A stretch of 6,389 nucleotides of DNA from JAICLK01 sp035478715. Its GTDB lineage: Bacteria > Patescibacteriota > Saccharimonadia > Saccharimonadales > UBA4665. How positions within the stretch are numbered: the first letter of the stretch is position 1; each line of letters begins with the position of its first letter. Positions 5,190 to 6,389 of this stretch are shown piece after piece. The stretch is taken from positions 1 through 6,389 of the forward strand of contig DATIJK010000025.1 of assembly GCA_035478715.1 (NCBI GenBank). Direction: 5' to 3'. The notes under the pieces were generated by a model that was not told the origin of the DNA, ran no database searches, and was given only the letters and a program-made list of their open reading frames with translations. Position numbers and translations under genes: made by a program.

Positions 5190-5834
5190 ATGAATGCTCC
5201 TCAATCAGCCGTCGGCGAAGTACTGGCATTGAGATCTGGTGAAATTGCAGCGAGACGCGCAGTAGCTGAAGAAATTTCAGCGCAGCATGGGCCAAATTAT
5301 GCCGATACTGATGTCAGCCCAACTGACGCATTTGATTTGCCGCGCGTGTTTGAAGCGCTCGGCATTCAACCGGGCGAATGGCGTTATATGGTGGTATTCA
5401 CTTCGGTTCGTAAAATCGACTCAGATGATGAAACGCTTACGATTGTAGACGAGGCGGCGTATCAGGAGGCGGATACCCAAGTTGAGGGTGGGCTAGAATT
5501 TTATTTCCGGGGTGAAGCGGTTGACAGAAAAGCCCGATCGTATTGCATATGGTTAAGCAGGGCGCAAGCCGGTGCGGCATCTACAAAACCAAAACATATA
5601 GAAGCTGTTGCACAGGCACCCTTGAATTACGAACCACCCGAAGATGGCAAAAGCTGGGCTGCTGGCTATTGGGCATTTATGACGGAAGATGGCAGGGTAA
5701 TCCTGTTACGACCGGGCGAAATGGATGCTGTTTCAAATGCGCAAGTTGAAGCGATTGATAGGCACGCGCTTGCGGATATCAGAGCTAAACGTGAACTTTT
5801 AGGCGCAGCTGCAACGAAACACACCGTAGAGTAG
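5190..5834 (+). CDS. Unknown acidic soluble protein
   Basis: This 214-residue protein is of no family I recognise, with no signal peptide or membrane helix. The N-terminal 32 residues form an Ala/Glu-rich helix (LRSGEIAARRAVAEEISAQ). A central part follows with FDLPRVFEALGIQPGEWRYM (48-67), a hydrophobic strand VVFTSVRKI, and a Glu/Asp-rich segment. Next is GLEFYFRGEAVDRKARSYCI with a single cysteine. The C-terminal part has a Trp/Tyr cluster (SWAAGYWAFM), then DGRVILLRPGEMDAV, and ends in a charged helix (ALADIRAKRELLG). The alternating strands suggest a small alpha/beta or beta-barrel domain. Start choice: the ATG at 5190 sits just behind an extended -10, with no ribosome binding site. It is divergent from the three-cysteine gene and followed after 98 bases by another plus-strand unknown, possibly co-expressed. 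Confidence 0.8.
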   Translation: MNAPQSAVGEVLALRSGEIAARRAVAEEISAQHGPNYADTDVSPTDAFDLPRVFEALGIQPGEWRYMVVFTSVRKIDSDDETLTIVDEAAYQEADTQVEGGLEFYFRGEAVDRKARSYCIWLSRAQAGAASTKPKHIEAVAQAPLNYEPPEDGKSWAAGYWAFMTEDGRVILLRPGEMDAVSNAQVEAIDRHALADIRAKRELLGAAATKHTVE

Positions 5835-5850
5835 CATTACTCTTAAAAAT

Positions 5851-5886
5851 TTGCGCATTAATCAAATTAGTTGATAATTTACGCAA
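5851..5886 (+). repeat. Imperfect inverted repeat before the last gene
   Basis: The left arm TTGCGCATTAATCAA (5851-5865) and right arm TTGATAATTTACGCAA (5871-5886) are related by inverted symmetry. TTGCG pairs with CGCAA and ATCAA with TTGAT, around a five-base loop, with a mismatched or bulged middle. No T-run follows, so a factor-independent terminator is unlikely. The right arm contains the candidate -35 (TTTACG) of the next gene, so an operator is the better reading. Confidence 0.4.
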
Positions 5887-5906
5887 TCACTTCTTGCTAC
5901 TATAGT
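5878..5906 (+). promoter_or_regulatory. Candidate promoter of the last gene
   Basis: TTTACG (5878-5883, four of six matches to TTGACA) is followed by 17 bases and TATAGT (5901-5906, five of six matches to TATAAT). A start near 5913 would give a leader of about 20 bases that includes AAGGAG at 5915-5920. The -35 overlaps the right arm of the inverted repeat. Confidence 0.45.
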
Positions 5907-5932
5907 ATGCCTACAAGGAGTGGCTGGTATTT

Positions 5933-6389
5933 ATGGGCGAAACACATCCTGGCGTTGTAACGACGATTGGTTACAATGCGTTGCCGGATTTTGAATACTC
6001 AGACGAACCGCATGAATATTTATTCCAGCGGCTGAGCAGTATCGTCGCGCGCGGCGAATTAGCTCTTGTTCAGGCATTACAGAGCCCGGAATTACAATGG
6101 GCATTGATGGCAGTGTATCCGCATAATCCGCTGCTCCGCGAACGCGATTATCCTGCAAAAGACCGCACTGCAAAATACCAACCAGTTTCACGGAATCTGT
6201 CCAGAGTATACATGCAAGAACAAACATCGACGATGGATGCGGTCAGGATGGCACACGATGCGCACGAATCGGTCGTTCAGTGGTATTCGTTTTTTAACAG
6301 CGGCCCAACGGGATTCTTGGAGCCCGGCGGCATAGAAACTGTCAATGATTGGCGCCGAATCGCCGATCACCTGCACGCTTCGCCAAGCA
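5933..6389 (+). CDS. N-terminal part of an unknown protein (3' partial)
   Basis: The frame is open from the ATG at 5933 to the window end, giving the first 152 residues. The nearest in-frame stop upstream is TAG at 5903. AAGGAG (5915-5920) precedes the ATG by 12 bases, somewhat long but the only good match, and no other ATG, GTG or TTG fits. The family is not recognised. Visible features are a short leader (GVVTTIGYNALPDFEYSDEP), a helix (EYLFQRLSSIVARGELALVQ), SPELQWALMAVYPHNPLL (51-68), and a later helical region with MDAVRMAHDAHESVVQWYSF and VNDWRRIADHLHA. It looks soluble and mostly helical, with several tryptophans and no signal peptide. It is co-directional with the 5190 gene and may share regulation with it, but it appears to have its own promoter and, unlike that gene, a ribosome binding site. 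Confidence 0.78.
   Translation, partial: MGETHPGVVTTIGYNALPDFEYSDEPHEYLFQRLSSIVARGELALVQALQSPELQWALMAVYPHNPLLRERDYPAKDRTAKYQPVSRNLSRVYMQEQTSTMDAVRMAHDAHESVVQWYSFFNSGPTGFLEPGGIETVNDWRRIADHLHASPS

Noticed and set aside
5543..5749. 68-codon plus-strand open frame inside the 5190 gene
   Set aside because: It is an out-of-frame internal reading of a longer, well-supported gene, with no ribosome binding site and an odd Cys/Gly/Thr-rich product.
5931..6376. Minus-strand open frames of 98 and 62 codons at the right end
   Set aside because: The plus-strand frame from 5933 is open throughout, has a ribosome binding site and a promoter, and gives a better balanced protein.

Overview
The window looks like part of a bacterial chromosome with mid-range GC. 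It carries small, compact genes, most of unknown function. My best guess is a Candidate Phyla Radiation bacterium, most likely Saccharibacteria, or another lineage with many actinobacterial-type genes. This rests on the protein families (a DUF6325-type protein, a SHOCT protein, a small three-cysteine protein and a YihY/BrkB membrane protein) and on the small gene sizes. It is an inference, because no taxonomic marker gene is present. The SHOCT gene ends in UGA, so UGA is probably an ordinary stop here, which argues against the Gracilibacteria/SR1 code.

Layout. At the left edge is the C-terminal end of an unknown plus-strand protein (2-289). Converging on it is a minus-strand three-gene cassette: a DUF6325-like protein (885-1298), a SHOCT protein (614-883) and a two-helix membrane protein (356-601). 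The cassette has strong ribosome binding sites, tight spacing, and a CRP-like dyad upstream. Next come two minus-strand genes (1408-2133 and 2185-2964) that encode diverged copies of the same unrecognised family. Each has its own TTGACA promoter placed almost against its start codon. Diverging from them is a plus-strand gene for a small polytopic membrane protein (3118-3534). A non-coding stretch of about 250 bases containing a perfect hairpin follows, and then the YihY/BrkB gene (3787-4743).

The YihY gene meets the minus-strand three-cysteine gene (4744-5055) stop codon to stop codon, with no base between them. From there a plus-strand gene of unknown function (5190-5834) diverges. It is followed by an unrecognised gene that runs off the right edge (5933 onward) behind an imperfect inverted repeat.

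How it works together. Only the cassette is a clear operon. The most striking theme is regulatory: four genes (starting at 2133, 2964, 5055 and 5190) lack a Shine-Dalgarno sequence and have a -10 element only 7-9 bases before the start codon, as expected for leaderless mRNAs. The cassette genes and the last gene instead have clear AAGGAG-type sites. No tRNA, rRNA, CRISPR array, insertion sequence or defence system was seen. The candidate novelty is the tandem unknown paralogue pair and the two unknown genes on the right.
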